From Oceanospirillales bacterium (GTDB lineage Bacteria; Pseudomonadota; Gammaproteobacteria; Xanthomonadales; SZUA-36), in the NCBI GenBank assembly GCA_003233115.1, contig QIKV01000206.1, positions 1-35,681 on the forward strand: DNA of 35,681 nucleotides, in the 5' to 3' direction. The position numbers and the translations under genes were made by a program. Positions within the stretch are counted from its first letter, which is position 1, and each line of letters starts with the position of its first letter. Positions 26,844-35,369 of the stretch are shown here, in pieces. The notes beneath the pieces were generated by a model. It made no database searches. It was not told the DNA's origin and saw nothing but the letters and a program-made list of their open reading frames with translations.

Positions 26844-27169
26844 TAGCCTGAAGGATTTACCATGATATGAACAAGCTAACTTCTTTGCGTGCCGGCGGCA
26901 AGAACTACGTGCAAATAGCGCGTAGCAGGTATACGGGTATAATGCACGAAGTGACCTGCAGCAGCTTTGGAAATCTTGTCAATAGCCAGCTATTACCTGC
27001 GATTCACGTTTTGAGTCTGGGTATTTTGAAGCGCAATCTGCTTCGCTCAGAATAAATCAGAGGTTCCTTCGCACATTTGCTAAAATTACTTGCATCACGG
27101 AGCAACCGCCCCCATTTGAATCGCGGGGTGTAAACCATTCAATAACCTATCCGGAAAATCTGAAATCTC
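26844..27169 (+). other. secA leader region without a supported gene
   Basis: This 326-base A/T-richer stretch separates dciA and secA, which point away from each other. It contains a perfect -10 sequence TATAAT (26938-26943) with no good -35 partner, and TAAAAT (27081-27086) nearer secA. A 62-codon open frame (26867-27055, +) has a poorly spaced ribosome site, no signal peptide or family resemblance, and is probably not a gene. I do not see a secM or M23 peptidase gene, which occupy this place in E. coli and Pseudomonas respectively. Confidence 0.5.
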
Positions 27170-29887
27170 ATGCTGAATGCACTGTTTACCAAGATTTTTG
27201 GCAGCCGAAATGAGCGCGTTGTAAAGAAAATGGACCGGACTGTAGAGCGGGTTAATGCCTTTGAAGAAGCGATCAACGCGCTCTCTGACGACGCACTCAA
27301 GGCAAAGACAAGCGAATTCCGCCAACGGTTCAAGGATGGTGAAACCCTGGATGACCTGTTGCCGGAGGCATTTGCAGTGGTTCGTGAGGCCAGTGTGAGA
27401 ACGTTGGGGTTGCGCCATTACGATGTTCAGTTAATCGGTGGTATCGTGCTTCACCGGGGCATGATTGCCGAAATGAAAACCGGTGAAGGCAAAACGTTGA
27501 TGGCCACGCTGGCGGGCTACCTCAATGCCCTGAGTGGGGACAGTGTCCACGTTGTAACGGTGAATGACTACCTGGCCGGCCGTGATGCCGACTGGATGAG
27601 GCCCATATATCACGCACTCGATATGGAAGTGGGTGTGGTTGTTCCAGGTATGACGCCCAGCGCCAAGCGTGCTGCGTATGCCTGTGAGGTGGTTTATGCC
27701 ACGAACAATGAACTGGGCTTCGATTACCTGCGTGACAATATGGCATTTACGGTGGATCAGAAAGTGCAGCGTGACCATTCATTTGCCGTCGTCGATGAAG
27801 TTGATTCCATCCTGATTGACGAAGCCCGTACGCCGCTGATCATATCCGGCCCGGCGGACGAGACCCCGCAACTTTACGCGCGTATCAACCAATTGGTGCC
27901 TAACCTGGAGCCTGCCGAAACCCCGGAAATGGGGTCCGAAGAGGTGCCTGAAGGTGATTTCACCATTGATGAAAAACAGAAACAGATTTATCTGACCGAA
28001 GATGGCATGGCCCAGGTGGAGCAACTGATGGTCAGCGGGGGGTTGTTGAAGGCCGATGAAAGCCTGTATCACGCACAAAACCTCAACCTGGTCCATCATC
28101 TGAATGCAGGATTACGCGCCCACCACCTGTTCCATAAGGATGTGGATTACATCATCACGGATAATGAAATTGTTATTGTGGATGAATTCACCGGGCGTAC
28201 GCTGGCCGGCCGGCGCTGGTCGGACGGTCTGCACCAGGCGATAGAGGCCAAGGAAGGCGTGCCGATACAGCGAGAAAACCAGACACTCGCCTCGATTACC
28301 TTTCAGAACTACTTTCGCCTGTATGAGAAATTGTCCGGCATGACCGGCACGGCGGATACCGAAGCTTATGAATTCCAGTCCATCTATGGCCTGGAAGTTG
28401 TTGTTATCCCCACCCACAGACCCATGATACGCAAGGACCACGACGACCTGGTGTTCCTGAAAGTGGATGCCAAGTACCAGGCCATTATTGAAGATATCAG
28501 GGATTGTGCAGCGCGTGGCCAGCCTGTGCTGGTTGGCACGACGTCTGTCGAGACGTCCGAGTTGCTGGCCGACTTGCTGAAGAAACACAAAATCAAACAT
28601 GAAGTGCTCAACGCCAAGCAGCACGAACGCGAGGCCCAGATCGTCGCCCAGGCCGGTCGGTCTTCTGCGGTGACCATCGCCACCAACATGGCGGGCCGGG
28701 GTACCGATATCGTGCTTGGCGGTAACCTTGATGCCGAGCTTGCGGAGCTTGATGACAGTACAGATGAGCAGGTCATCGGGCAGCATCGCCAACAGTGGCA
28801 ACAACGGCACGATGAGGTAATTAAAGCAGGCGGTTTACACATCATTGGTACCGAGCGCCATGAGTCGCGCCGCATTGACAACCAGTTACGCGGGCGTTCG
28901 GGCCGCCAGGGTGATCCGGGTTCATCCCGCTTCTACCTGTCGCTGGAAGATAACCTGATGCGTATATTTGCATCTGATCGTATGTCATCCATGATGCAAC
29001 GCTTCGGAATGAAAGACGACGAGGCGATTGAAGCCGGTATGCTGAACCGCGCGATCGAGAATGCCCAGCGCAAGGTCGAAGCGCATAACTTTGATATTCG
29101 TAAACATTTGCTGGAATATGATGATGTCGCCAATGACCAGCGCCGGGTGGTGTATGGGCAGCGCAATGATCTGATGCAAGAGGACGACATCCATGACGTC
29201 ATTCTTGGCTTCCGGGACAATGTATTTGGGAGCCTGGTGGACCGGTACATACCTGAAGGCAGTATTGATGAGCAATGGGATATAGCGGGACTGGAGCAGG
29301 CCCTGGAAGGCGAGTTCGGTATCCCGGTGCCCATCAGTCAGTGGCTGCAGGATGACGAGGATTTAGCCGAGGCCGAGATGACTGAACGCATCTCCACGGC
29401 AGTTACAGCACATTTTGATGCCAAGGAGGCCGAAACCGGCGCAGATGTCATGCGCCATTTCGAAAAAGCGCTGATGCTCAATGTGCTCGATCAGCAGTGG
29501 AAAGACCACCTGAGTAGCATGGATTACCTGCGCCAGGGCATACACTTGCGTGGCTATGCCCAGAAACAGCCGATGCAGGAATACAAGCGTGAATCATTTG
29601 AAATGTTTACTGCTTTGCTGGAAAGCATCCAGCATGAAGTGGTCAGGATTTTGGCACGCGTGCAGGTCCGTGCGGAAGAGGATGTTGAAGCAGTGGATGC
29701 GCAGCGCCGCACGGATGCCCCCATGCAATATCGTCATGATGAAGCATCAGCCGTTGCAGGCGGCCAGGGTGATGCGGCAGCAACGGGCGAGCCCTTTGTT
29801 CGTGGTGGACGTAAGGTGGGTCGCAACGAGCCCTGTCCGTGCGGTTCAGGCCAGAAATTCAAGCATTGTCATGGTAAATTGAGTTAA
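27170..29887 (+). CDS. secA: Preprotein translocase ATPase SecA
   Basis: SecA is the motor that drives unfolded proteins through SecYEG. At 905 residues it is nearly the same length as E. coli SecA (901). The Walker A motif TGEGKT is at 104-109 and DEVD at 209-212, as in E. coli. Other landmarks are YVTNNE-like [28 protein letters not shown] and [17 protein letters not shown]. The C-terminal zinc motif CPCG...CH (C889, C891, C900, H901) for SecB and lipid binding is intact. The start [16 protein letters not shown] fits the family. It converges with coaE across 49 bases that show no clear terminator. Confidence 0.98.
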   Translation: MLNALFTKIFGSRNERVVKKMDRTVERVNAFEEAINALSDDALKAKTSEFRQRFKDGETLDDLLPEAFAVVREASVRTLGLRHYDVQLIGGIVLHRGMIAEMKTGEGKTLMATLAGYLNALSGDSVHVVTVNDYLAGRDADWMRPIYHALDMEVGVVVPGMTPSAKRAAYACEVVYATNNELGFDYLRDNMAFTVDQKVQRDHSFAVVDEVDSILIDEARTPLIISGPADETPQLYARINQLVPNLEPAETPEMGSEEVPEGDFTIDEKQKQIYLTEDGMAQVEQLMVSGGLLKADESLYHAQNLNLVHHLNAGLRAHHLFHKDVDYIITDNEIVIVDEFTGRTLAGRRWSDGLHQAIEAKEGVPIQRENQTLASITFQNYFRLYEKLSGMTGTADTEAYEFQSIYGLEVVVIPTHRPMIRKDHDDLVFLKVDAKYQAIIEDIRDCAARGQPVLVGTTSVETSELLADLLKKHKIKHEVLNAKQHEREAQIVAQAGRSSAVTIATNMAGRGTDIVLGGNLDAELAELDDSTDEQVIGQHRQQWQQRHDEVIKAGGLHIIGTERHESRRIDNQLRGRSGRQGDPGSSRFYLSLEDNLMRIFASDRMSSMMQRFGMKDDEAIEAGMLNRAIENAQRKVEAHNFDIRKHLLEYDDVANDQRRVVYGQRNDLMQEDDIHDVILGFRDNVFGSLVDRYIPEGSIDEQWDIAGLEQALEGEFGIPVPISQWLQDDEDLAEAEMTERISTAVTAHFDAKEAETGADVMRHFEKALMLNVLDQQWKDHLSSMDYLRQGIHLRGYAQKQPMQEYKRESFEMFTALLESIQHEVVRILARVQVRAEEDVEAVDAQRRTDAPMQYRHDEASAVAGGQGDAAATGEPFVRGGRKVGRNEPCPCGSGQKFKHCHGKLS

Positions 29888-29936
29888 GGAAGCGCTGAAG
29901 GGCACCCGCAGATTGCCCAGATTAAAGACCGGGAAA

Positions 29937-30566
29937 TCAGGGTATTGGCTGTTGTCTACTTGCCAGCCTTAGGTATTTTTCATGTAATTTCACAACGGCG
30001 GGTTGAACCTCTGCCGGTGGCCCCGAGTTATCCAGTATGTCGTCGGCGATAGCGAGACGCTGCCCCCTGTCGGCCTGCGATGCCAACGCCTGTTCGGCTT
30101 GCCGGCGGCTGCTGTTGTCGCGGGCCATCAGCCGGGCAATCTGCGTTTCAGGGTCGACATCTACCAGCAGTACCCGGTTAATACCCGGGTAGGCGCCGCG
30201 TTCAACCAGCAGGGGTATCACCAGGATGCAATAACTGTGTTTGACTGTTGCGATGGCAACACTGACCTTCTCCCTGATTTTTGGATGGAGGATGGATTCC
30301 AGCTTGTCGCGCGCCCCGGGGTCAGTAAAAATCATATTTCTCAATCGGTCACGTCTGAGTCTGCCGCGTTCATCAACAATCCCTGCTCCGAAAGCACTTG
30401 CAATTTCCAGCAAGGCCGGCTGGCCCGGCTCGACCATCCGGTGCGCGATAATATCGGTGTCAATCACGGCTGCACCCAGTTTTTTGAACGCGTCAGAAAC
30501 CAGGGTTTTGCCTGCCGCGATGCCGCCAGTCAGTGCAACCGCGAAGGGAGGGTTAACGCGGGACAT
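29937..30566 (-). CDS. coaE: Dephospho-CoA kinase CoaE
   Basis: CoaE phosphorylates the 3' hydroxyl of dephospho-CoA, the last step of coenzyme A synthesis. Motifs are the P-loop GGIAAGKT (14-21), VIDTDIIAHRMVEPG, LESILHPKIR and VIPLLVE. The P-loop differs slightly from the usual GGIGSGKS but keeps the needed glycines, lysine and hydroxyl residue. It is 209 residues long. It lies 22 bases after pilD and is the last gene of the pilB-pilC-pilD-coaE operon, a known gammaproteobacterial arrangement. Confidence 0.95.
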   Translation of the reverse strand: MSRVNPPFAVALTGGIAAGKTLVSDAFKKLGAAVIDTDIIAHRMVEPGQPALLEIASAFGAGIVDERGRLRRDRLRNMIFTDPGARDKLESILHPKIREKVSVAIATVKHSYCILVIPLLVERGAYPGINRVLLVDVDPETQIARLMARDNSSRRQAEQALASQADRGQRLAIADDILDNSGPPAEVQPAVVKLHEKYLRLASRQQPIP

Positions 30567-30570
30567 AAGT

Positions 30571-30596
30571 AGGTTCAGCCCAATAGGTTCAGCCCA
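30571..30596 (-). repeat. 12-base direct repeat at the pilD/coaE junction
   Basis: AGGTTCAGCCCA (+ strand) occurs at 30571-30582 and again at 30585-30596, with a 14-base period. The second copy includes the pilD stop codon, and the first lies in the spacer before coaE. It looks like a small tandem duplication of the pilD 3' end. Confidence 0.7.
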
Positions 30597-31470
30597 GGCC
30601 TGAGCTGCGCATATAGAGCCCCATTATTCCATCACCCCACAGCAGGGCAATCCAGCCAGCGAGGGCTATAAACGGTCCGAAAGGCATTGGTTGGCTGGGT
30701 TTATGGCGCTTCAGAGCAATCATGATTAAACCAACGACAGCGCCCACAAGAGAAGACAGCAGGATGATCAGGGGCAGAAATTGCCAACCCATCCACGCAC
30801 CCAGTGCCGCCAGCAACTTGAAATCGCCGTATCCCATGCCTTCTTTTCCTGTCGCCAGCCGGAACAGGTGGTATACAAGCCATAGTGACAGGTAGCCGGT
30901 CAGTGCGCCGATGATGCTGCTTACCGGATCAGTGAACAGGTTAAACAGGCTGGCGAACAGGCCAGCCCACAGCAGTACGAAGGTCAGATCATCCGGCAAC
31001 AGTTGGTGATCTATGTCGATGTACGTCAACACGATGAGAAAAGCGGTCAAGACGATAGCCGCCAGGGCCTGCGGGGTCGGGCCAAAATGGGCTGCCACCA
31101 GCAGGAACAATAGTGCGGTGGCGGCCTCGACGATGGGGTAACGCATAGAAATGGGTGCCCGGCATGCGGAACAGCGGCCCTTCAGGAACAGGTAGCTCAG
31201 CAGGGGGATATTCTCATGGGGTTTGATAAAGTAGCCGCATTTCGGGCATTGGGAACGTGCCCACATGATACCCGGTGGCGGTTTGGGGGGTTCGCCAGTA
31301 TGACTGACATCTTCAATTTCCAGCAGTTCTTTGCACTGGCGTCGCCAGTCATGCTCAAGCCGCGCCGGCAGCCGTATGATGACGACATTGAGGAATGAGC
31401 CTAGCAACAGCCCGAACCCGAATACCCCGGTTAGAAACAGGGGTGTGTTGGCGGTAATCAAGTCCAGCAT
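30589..31470 (-). CDS. pilD: Type IV prepilin peptidase/N-methyltransferase PilD
   Basis: PilD cleaves the leader from type IV prepilins at the inner membrane and methylates the new N-terminal phenylalanine. The 293-residue polytopic protein has the N-terminal methylase-associated domain with the four-cysteine zinc site (C75, C78, C100, C103) and the membrane aspartyl protease part with IDIDHQLLPD (D152, D154) and GYGDFKLL (D216), the GxGD-type catalytic motif. It lies 21 bases after pilC. Confidence 0.96.
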   Translation of the reverse strand: MLDLITANTPLFLTGVFGFGLLLGSFLNVVIIRLPARLEHDWRRQCKELLEIEDVSHTGEPPKPPPGIMWARSQCPKCGYFIKPHENIPLLSYLFLKGRCSACRAPISMRYPIVEAATALLFLLVAAHFGPTPQALAAIVLTAFLIVLTYIDIDHQLLPDDLTFVLLWAGLFASLFNLFTDPVSSIIGALTGYLSLWLVYHLFRLATGKEGMGYGDFKLLAALGAWMGWQFLPLIILLSSLVGAVVGLIMIALKRHKPSQPMPFGPFIALAGWIALLWGDGIMGLYMRSSGLG

Positions 31471-31491
31471 AGCAAATTCAACATGAATGCT

Positions 31492-32712
31492 TTAAACGAC
31501 GGCAGCCATTTTGAATATGGGCAGGTACATGGCGATGACCATGGTGCCGACAACTGCGCCGATAAAAACGATGATCAGCGGTTCCAGGAGACTGGACAGG
31601 GCATCTACGGAGTTATTGACCTCTTCTTCGTATGCTTCGGCCACTTTCACCAGCATGGCGTCCAACGAGCCCGCCTCCTCGCCAATGGCCGCCATCTGGA
31701 TAACCATGTTCGGGAAAAGGTTGGTTTGTTGCATGGCAAGTTGTAACTGATGGCCAACGGATACATCTTCACGGATGCGCATGGCCGCTTCGTTGAACAC
31801 CACGTTACCGGTTGCGCCGCCGACAATTTTCAAGGCATCGACCAGTGGTACGCCGGCCGCGAAAGTGATGGCCAGCGTTCTGCAAAAACGGGCGATGGCT
31901 GACTTCTCCAGGATCTCCCCAACGATAGGTATCTTGAGGGAAATCCGGTCCAGCCAGCGGACAAAGGGTTTGGAGCGTTTCTTGACCATGATAAAGGCGG
32001 TAATACCGATAACCACCCCGGCCAGCACAAACAAGCCGTTTGAGCGCAGCCAGCGACTGGCATCGATGATTGCCTGGGTGAAGGCGGGCAAACTTGCACC
32101 GAAACTGGCAAAAATTCCTTCAAATTGCGGTATCACGTAAATCAGCAGGATAGCCGACACGACGACGGCCACACCGATGACCGCAATGGGGTAATACAGG
32201 GCTTTCTTGATCTTGCCCTTGATGCTCTCAATTCTCTCTTTATAAGAAGCGATTTCGTCCAGTATGGTATCCAGCACACCGGCGCTCTCACCCGCCCGCA
32301 CCAGGTTGGTATAGAGCTCATCAAATTGCACCGGGTGCGCACTCAGCGCTTCATACAGGCTGCCGCCTCCTTCCACCTCGGCACGGACTTTTTCAAGCAT
32401 TTTACGCATGCGCGGATTCTTGACCCCGCCGCTGATAATCTGGAAGGATGTTACCAGTGGCACACCTGATTTCAGCATGGTCGCCAGTTGACGGCTGAAT
32501 ACTGAAATTTCTTTGGGTGTTATCCGTTTGCCTGCACCGCCTAACAGGGGCCTGGGTTTTTTCCTGACCCGGATAGGGCTGATACCCTGGCGCCTGAGTT
32601 CTGCCCGTACCAGGTTTGGATTCGATGCTATCTGCTGGCCTTTGAGTTTAACGCCGCGTTTGTCACGTCCCTCCCAAAGGAATGTGGTGGGATCTGCTTG
32701 AGTTACAGCCAT
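31492..32712 (-). CDS. pilC: Type IV pilus inner-membrane platform protein PilC
   Basis: PilC is the inner-membrane platform through which the PilB and PilT motors act on pilins. The 406-residue protein carries the short TFLWEGRDKRGVKLKGQ N-terminus, two T2SSF domains (about 75-195 and 280-400; the first begins FSRQLATMLKSGVPLV, the second FCRTLAITFAAGVPLVDAL) and three hydrophobic spans near residues 170-190, 215-240 and 375-400. The gene follows pilB by 3 bases. Length and order agree with Pseudomonas PilC. Confidence 0.96.
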   Translation of the reverse strand: MAVTQADPTTFLWEGRDKRGVKLKGQQIASNPNLVRAELRRQGISPIRVRKKPRPLLGGAGKRITPKEISVFSRQLATMLKSGVPLVTSFQIISGGVKNPRMRKMLEKVRAEVEGGGSLYEALSAHPVQFDELYTNLVRAGESAGVLDTILDEIASYKERIESIKGKIKKALYYPIAVIGVAVVVSAILLIYVIPQFEGIFASFGASLPAFTQAIIDASRWLRSNGLFVLAGVVIGITAFIMVKKRSKPFVRWLDRISLKIPIVGEILEKSAIARFCRTLAITFAAGVPLVDALKIVGGATGNVVFNEAAMRIREDVSVGHQLQLAMQQTNLFPNMVIQMAAIGEEAGSLDAMLVKVAEAYEEEVNNSVDALSSLLEPLIIVFIGAVVGTMVIAMYLPIFKMAAVV

Positions 32713-32715
32713 AAC

Positions 32716-34428
32716 CTAGTCCTTGGTTACCCGGTTGATTTCAATTAAATCGGTAACACCTTCGGCTACCTTATCCAGGGCGGAACGGCGCAGGTCGTTG
32801 ATGCCTTCCTTCCTGGCCTGTTGAGCAATGCGCATGGAATTGCCTTCTTCGAGTATGATCCTTGCAATCTCGTCTGAAATTGGCATCACTTCAAAAACAC
32901 CTGACCGGCCCCGGTAACCTTCATTGCAATCAGCACAGCCGACCGGTTTATATATCTTCAGGGTGTCGATTTCATCCTCCCTGTAGCCTGCCAGCAACAG
33001 GGCTTCCCTGGGCATCTCGTCCGGTTGTTTGCAGGTATGCAGGCAGCGCAGCAGGCGTTGGGCAATAACAAGATTAACCGCTGAGGTAATGTTATAGGTC
33101 GGTACCCCCATATTCATCAGGCGGGTGATCGATTGGGGTGCGTCGTTGGTATGCAGGGTTGAAAAAACCAGGTGACCGGTCTGGGCGGCCTTGATGGCGA
33201 TCTCGGCAGTTTCCAGATCGCGGATCTCACCGACCATGATGACGTCCGGGTCCTGCCGCAGGAATGATCTCAACGCACGCGCGAAAGTCATACCCTGCTT
33301 GACATTTTGCTGTACCTGGTTGATGCCGGGCACACGAATTTCGACCGGGTCTTCAACCGTGGATATATTGCGTTCCTCATCATTGAGGATATTCAATGCG
33401 GTATACAGCGTAACGGTTTTGCCGCTGCCGGTCGGGCCTGTTACCAGGATCATCCCATAGGGCTTAATGACAGAACCATGGAAAACGTCCCGTTGTTGCG
33501 GGGCAAATCCCAGGCCTTCGATTCCCAACTGCGTAGCCGCAGAGTCGAGTATACGCAATACGACTTTTTCACCAAACATGATGGGGCAGGTAGAGACGCG
33601 GAAGTCAATGGATTTTTTACGGTTCAGATTTAGTTTGATGCGCCCGTCCTGCGGTATGCGTTTTTCAGCAATATCCAGGCCGGCCATGACCTTGAGGCGG
33701 GATGATAAGCGCCGCGACATCTGTATCGGCGGGTTCGCTACCGAGCTTAGCACGCCATCTGTTCGATAGCGGATCCGGTAGCTGGACTCATAAGGCTCAA
33801 AATGTATGTCCGATGCACCTCTTCTGATGGCATCGAGTAACACTTTGTTGACAAACCGCACCACGGGGGTCTCATCTACAGCCGGGTCAATATCTTCCTC
33901 GGCGTCAAAATTTTCTAGCTGAAAACCAATACTTTCCAGGCCTTCTTCATCTTCAAAGTCATCGAAAACCGCATTGGTTGATTGCAAAGCGCGTTCTATG
34001 GCTCTGCCGAGTTGATCGGATGCGACGATGATGGGTTCGACCCGAAATCCGGAGCTGAAGGAGATTGCATCGATAACGTCCTGGTCTGTGGGGTCGGCAA
34101 CGCCAAGAAACAGGGAATTGCCACGCAGATACAGTGGCATCGCATTGTGTTTCTCGATGAGTTCTTCATTCACCAGGCTCAGCGGTGCAGTGCTGAGGTC
34201 GACCGCCCTGATATCAAGGTTGGGTATACCGTATTCGACCGATGCCGCAGTCGCCAGCGCTTGTGGCTCGACACCATTGTTCTTGATCATCCAGGCCAGA
34301 ATGGTGAGGCCTTTCTTGCCAGCATCAATGCTGGCGTCAAGGGCGGCCTGCTCTTCCATCAGCCCTTCAGCCACCAGCCTGCGGGCAAAACCGCGTAGCT
34401 GACTGGAAACCTTCAGTTCTGTATTCAT
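32716..34428 (-). CDS. pilB: Type IV pilus extension ATPase PilB
   Basis: PilB is the hexameric cytoplasmic ATPase that powers pilus assembly. It has an N-terminal T2SSE_N domain (about 40-145) and the ATPase domain with Walker A GPTGSGKT (331-338), the Asp box STVEDPVE (356-363), Walker [11 protein letters not shown] (395-404) and the His box [14 protein letters not shown]. The zinc-binding cysteines are at 462, 466, 498 and 501. Length is 570 residues, against 566 in Pseudomonas. No retraction ATPase (pilT) is in this window. Confidence 0.97.
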   Translation of the reverse strand: MNTELKVSSQLRGFARRLVAEGLMEEQAALDASIDAGKKGLTILAWMIKNNGVEPQALATAASVEYGIPNLDIRAVDLSTAPLSLVNEELIEKHNAMPLYLRGNSLFLGVADPTDQDVIDAISFSSGFRVEPIIVASDQLGRAIERALQSTNAVFDDFEDEEGLESIGFQLENFDAEEDIDPAVDETPVVRFVNKVLLDAIRRGASDIHFEPYESSYRIRYRTDGVLSSVANPPIQMSRRLSSRLKVMAGLDIAEKRIPQDGRIKLNLNRKKSIDFRVSTCPIMFGEKVVLRILDSAATQLGIEGLGFAPQQRDVFHGSVIKPYGMILVTGPTGSGKTVTLYTALNILNDEERNISTVEDPVEIRVPGINQVQQNVKQGMTFARALRSFLRQDPDVIMVGEIRDLETAEIAIKAAQTGHLVFSTLHTNDAPQSITRLMNMGVPTYNITSAVNLVIAQRLLRCLHTCKQPDEMPREALLLAGYREDEIDTLKIYKPVGCADCNEGYRGRSGVFEVMPISDEIARIILEEGNSMRIAQQARKEGINDLRRSALDKVAEGVTDLIEINRVTKD

Positions 34429-34458
34429 AAGCGGGCCGCTCCCTGTTCCCTCATTTCT

Positions 34459-34489
34459 ATTATACTTAAATGTTACCCGATTGCTGCAA
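34459..34489 (-). promoter_or_regulatory. Possible sigma-70 promoter of pilB
   Basis: On the minus strand a perfect TATAAT (34464-34459) is preceded by TTGCAG (34489-34484) with a 19-base spacer, two more than ideal. Transcription would start about 24 bases before the pilB ATG. The rest of the 256-base gap between pilA and pilB holds the pilA terminator and no gene that I can support. Confidence 0.45.
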
Positions 34490-34617
34490 ATTACCGCATT
34501 TTAAAGAAAAAAGCCAACGGATACGTGTGTTGATCTGTGAGGAATTATCTTGCAACCCGGTCACCTCAGCAAGTTGCAGGTATATAGTGCGGATAGTTAG
34601 TTTAACGATGATGGCAC

Positions 34618-34645
34618 AAAAAAAACCCCGCAAAGCGGGGTTTTT
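34618..34645 (-). terminator. Rho-independent terminator after pilA
   Basis: A stem CCCCGC (34626-34631) and GCGGGG (34635-34640) with a three-base AAA loop is flanked by eight A residues (34618-34625) on one side and five T residues (34641-34645) on the other. Read on the minus strand it gives a GC-rich hairpin followed by eight U residues, 40 bases after the pilA stop. The same palindrome could also stop + strand transcripts, less strongly. Confidence 0.9.
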
Positions 34646-34684
34646 CTGCTGCTGCGAAGCGCAAGAAATAATCTTAAAATAATC

Positions 34685-35152
34685 TTACGAAGCACGGCAG
34701 GTGGACGGGAGATATTTGTAGTTTGTGGAGGTGGTGCTACCACGTGTGCACGCCCAGTCGATACCGCCATCAACATTAACCGTCGGGCTCAATGTGGCTT
34801 CTATGGTAGGCGAAAGACTGCTGTCAACTGCGGCTTCGTCAATATTCACCGTGAATACACCAGCTCCATCGTACGTAGTGGCATCACAGAACTGTGTATC
34901 ACCGGTGTTGGTGGTTATGCCGGCTGTATTGGTATCGGCTGGAAAACTGCCGACCGTTTGACGGTACTCTGAAATCTGCAGTTTGGGCACGGCTGCGTTG
35001 TTGATGCACTCGGCAACTTTTGCACGAATGGTGTAATCCTGATAAGCCGGTACGGCCAGTGCAACCAGGATGGCCACGATGGCGATAACAATCATCAGTT
35101 CGATCAGGGTAAAGCCCTGTTGTACATTACGTTTCATATTCATATTTTTCAC
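34685..35152 (-). CDS. pilA: Type IV major pilin PilA
   Basis: This prepilin has a 13-residue leader ending in glycine, then the mature N-terminus [20 protein letters not shown] with Phe1 and Glu5, the PilD recognition and assembly residues, and the hydrophobic helix. The mature protein is about 142 residues with four cysteines; the last two (WAC...STC) enclose a 19-residue C-terminal loop like the disulfide loop of Pseudomonas and Neisseria pilins. I chose GTG 35152 because GGAGGG lies 7 bases before it; the ATGs at 35143 and 35137 are 16 bases or more away. It has its own promoter and terminator. Confidence 0.93.
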   Translation of the reverse strand: MKNMNMKRNVQQGFTLIELMIVIAIVAILVALAVPAYQDYTIRAKVAECINNAAVPKLQISEYRQTVGSFPADTNTAGITTNTGDTQFCDATTYDGAGVFTVNIDEAAVDSSLSPTIEATLSPTVNVDGGIDWACTRGSTTSTNYKYLPSTCRAS

Positions 35153-35165
35153 AATTATACCCTCC
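35150..35165 (-). promoter_or_regulatory. Ribosome binding site fixing a GTG start for pilA
   Basis: Minus-strand GGAGGG (35165-35160) is 7 bases from GTG (35152-35150), an ideal distance. It is too far from the in-frame ATGs further on, so the leader peptide is [13 protein letters not shown], not the shorter MKRNVQQG. Confidence 0.65.
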
Positions 35166-35245
35166 AATGGTGGTTTGTGATCGCCTGCTGAAGGCAGACT
35201 GTCTACCTGTCCCCTCATAAAAGCCCGGGATGCCACTGATTGTAA

Positions 35246-35261
35246 TGCAAACTATATGCCA
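35246..35261 (-). promoter_or_regulatory. Sigma-54 promoter of pilA
   Basis: The minus strand reads TGGCATATAGTTTGCA. It matches the RpoN consensus TGGCAC-N5-TTGCW at the invariant GG (-24) and GC (-12), with correct spacing and a T in place of the C at -20. Transcription would start near 35235, giving a leader of about 83 bases before pilA. In Pseudomonas, pilA is likewise transcribed by sigma-54 under PilS/PilR control, which makes the placement convincing. Confidence 0.85.
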
Positions 35262-35290
35262 ACAAATTCATTGTTTAAAAACAACCACAT

Positions 35291-35360
35291 ATAGTGACAT
35301 TCCTGCTTTTATGTACCGGAAATCCCCTTCAAAGTGTCAGAAAGTGACATAAAGTGTCAC
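35291..35360 (-). promoter_or_regulatory. Candidate PilR enhancer: phased AAAGTGNCA repeats
   Basis: Three adjacent ten-base units on the + strand, AAAGTGTCAG (35331), AAAGTGACAT (35341) and AAAGTGTCAC (35351), lie in exact helical phase, and a related ATAGTGACAT is at 35291. They are about 55 to 125 bases before the predicted sigma-54 start, the usual position for an enhancer-binding activator. The GTGTC/GTGAC core resembles the (C/G)TGTC repeats bound by Pseudomonas PilR. The regulator itself is not in this window, so the assignment is an inference. Confidence 0.6.
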
Positions 35361-35369
35361 TTATCCGGG

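Noticed and set aside
26867-27055. 62-codon open frame upstream of secA as a possible secM-like gene
   Set aside because: The AAGGA element is 12 bases from the ATG, there is no signal peptide or arrest-like motif, and its composition looks non-coding.
29888-29936. GGGCA/TGCCC inverted repeat as a secA/coaE terminator
   Set aside because: The stem is only 5 base pairs with a 9-base loop and no T-tract on either strand.
34549-34578. Competing inverted repeats CTTGC/GCAAG and TGCAAC/GTTGCA between pilA and pilB
   Set aside because: The stems are only 5-6 base pairs with 15-16-base loops and lie outside any transcript leader that I can support.
35153-35236. 28-codon upstream extension of pilA
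   Set aside because: It would place a long extra leader before the prepilin signal, contain the ribosome site GGAGGG within coding sequence, and start almost at the predicted transcription start.
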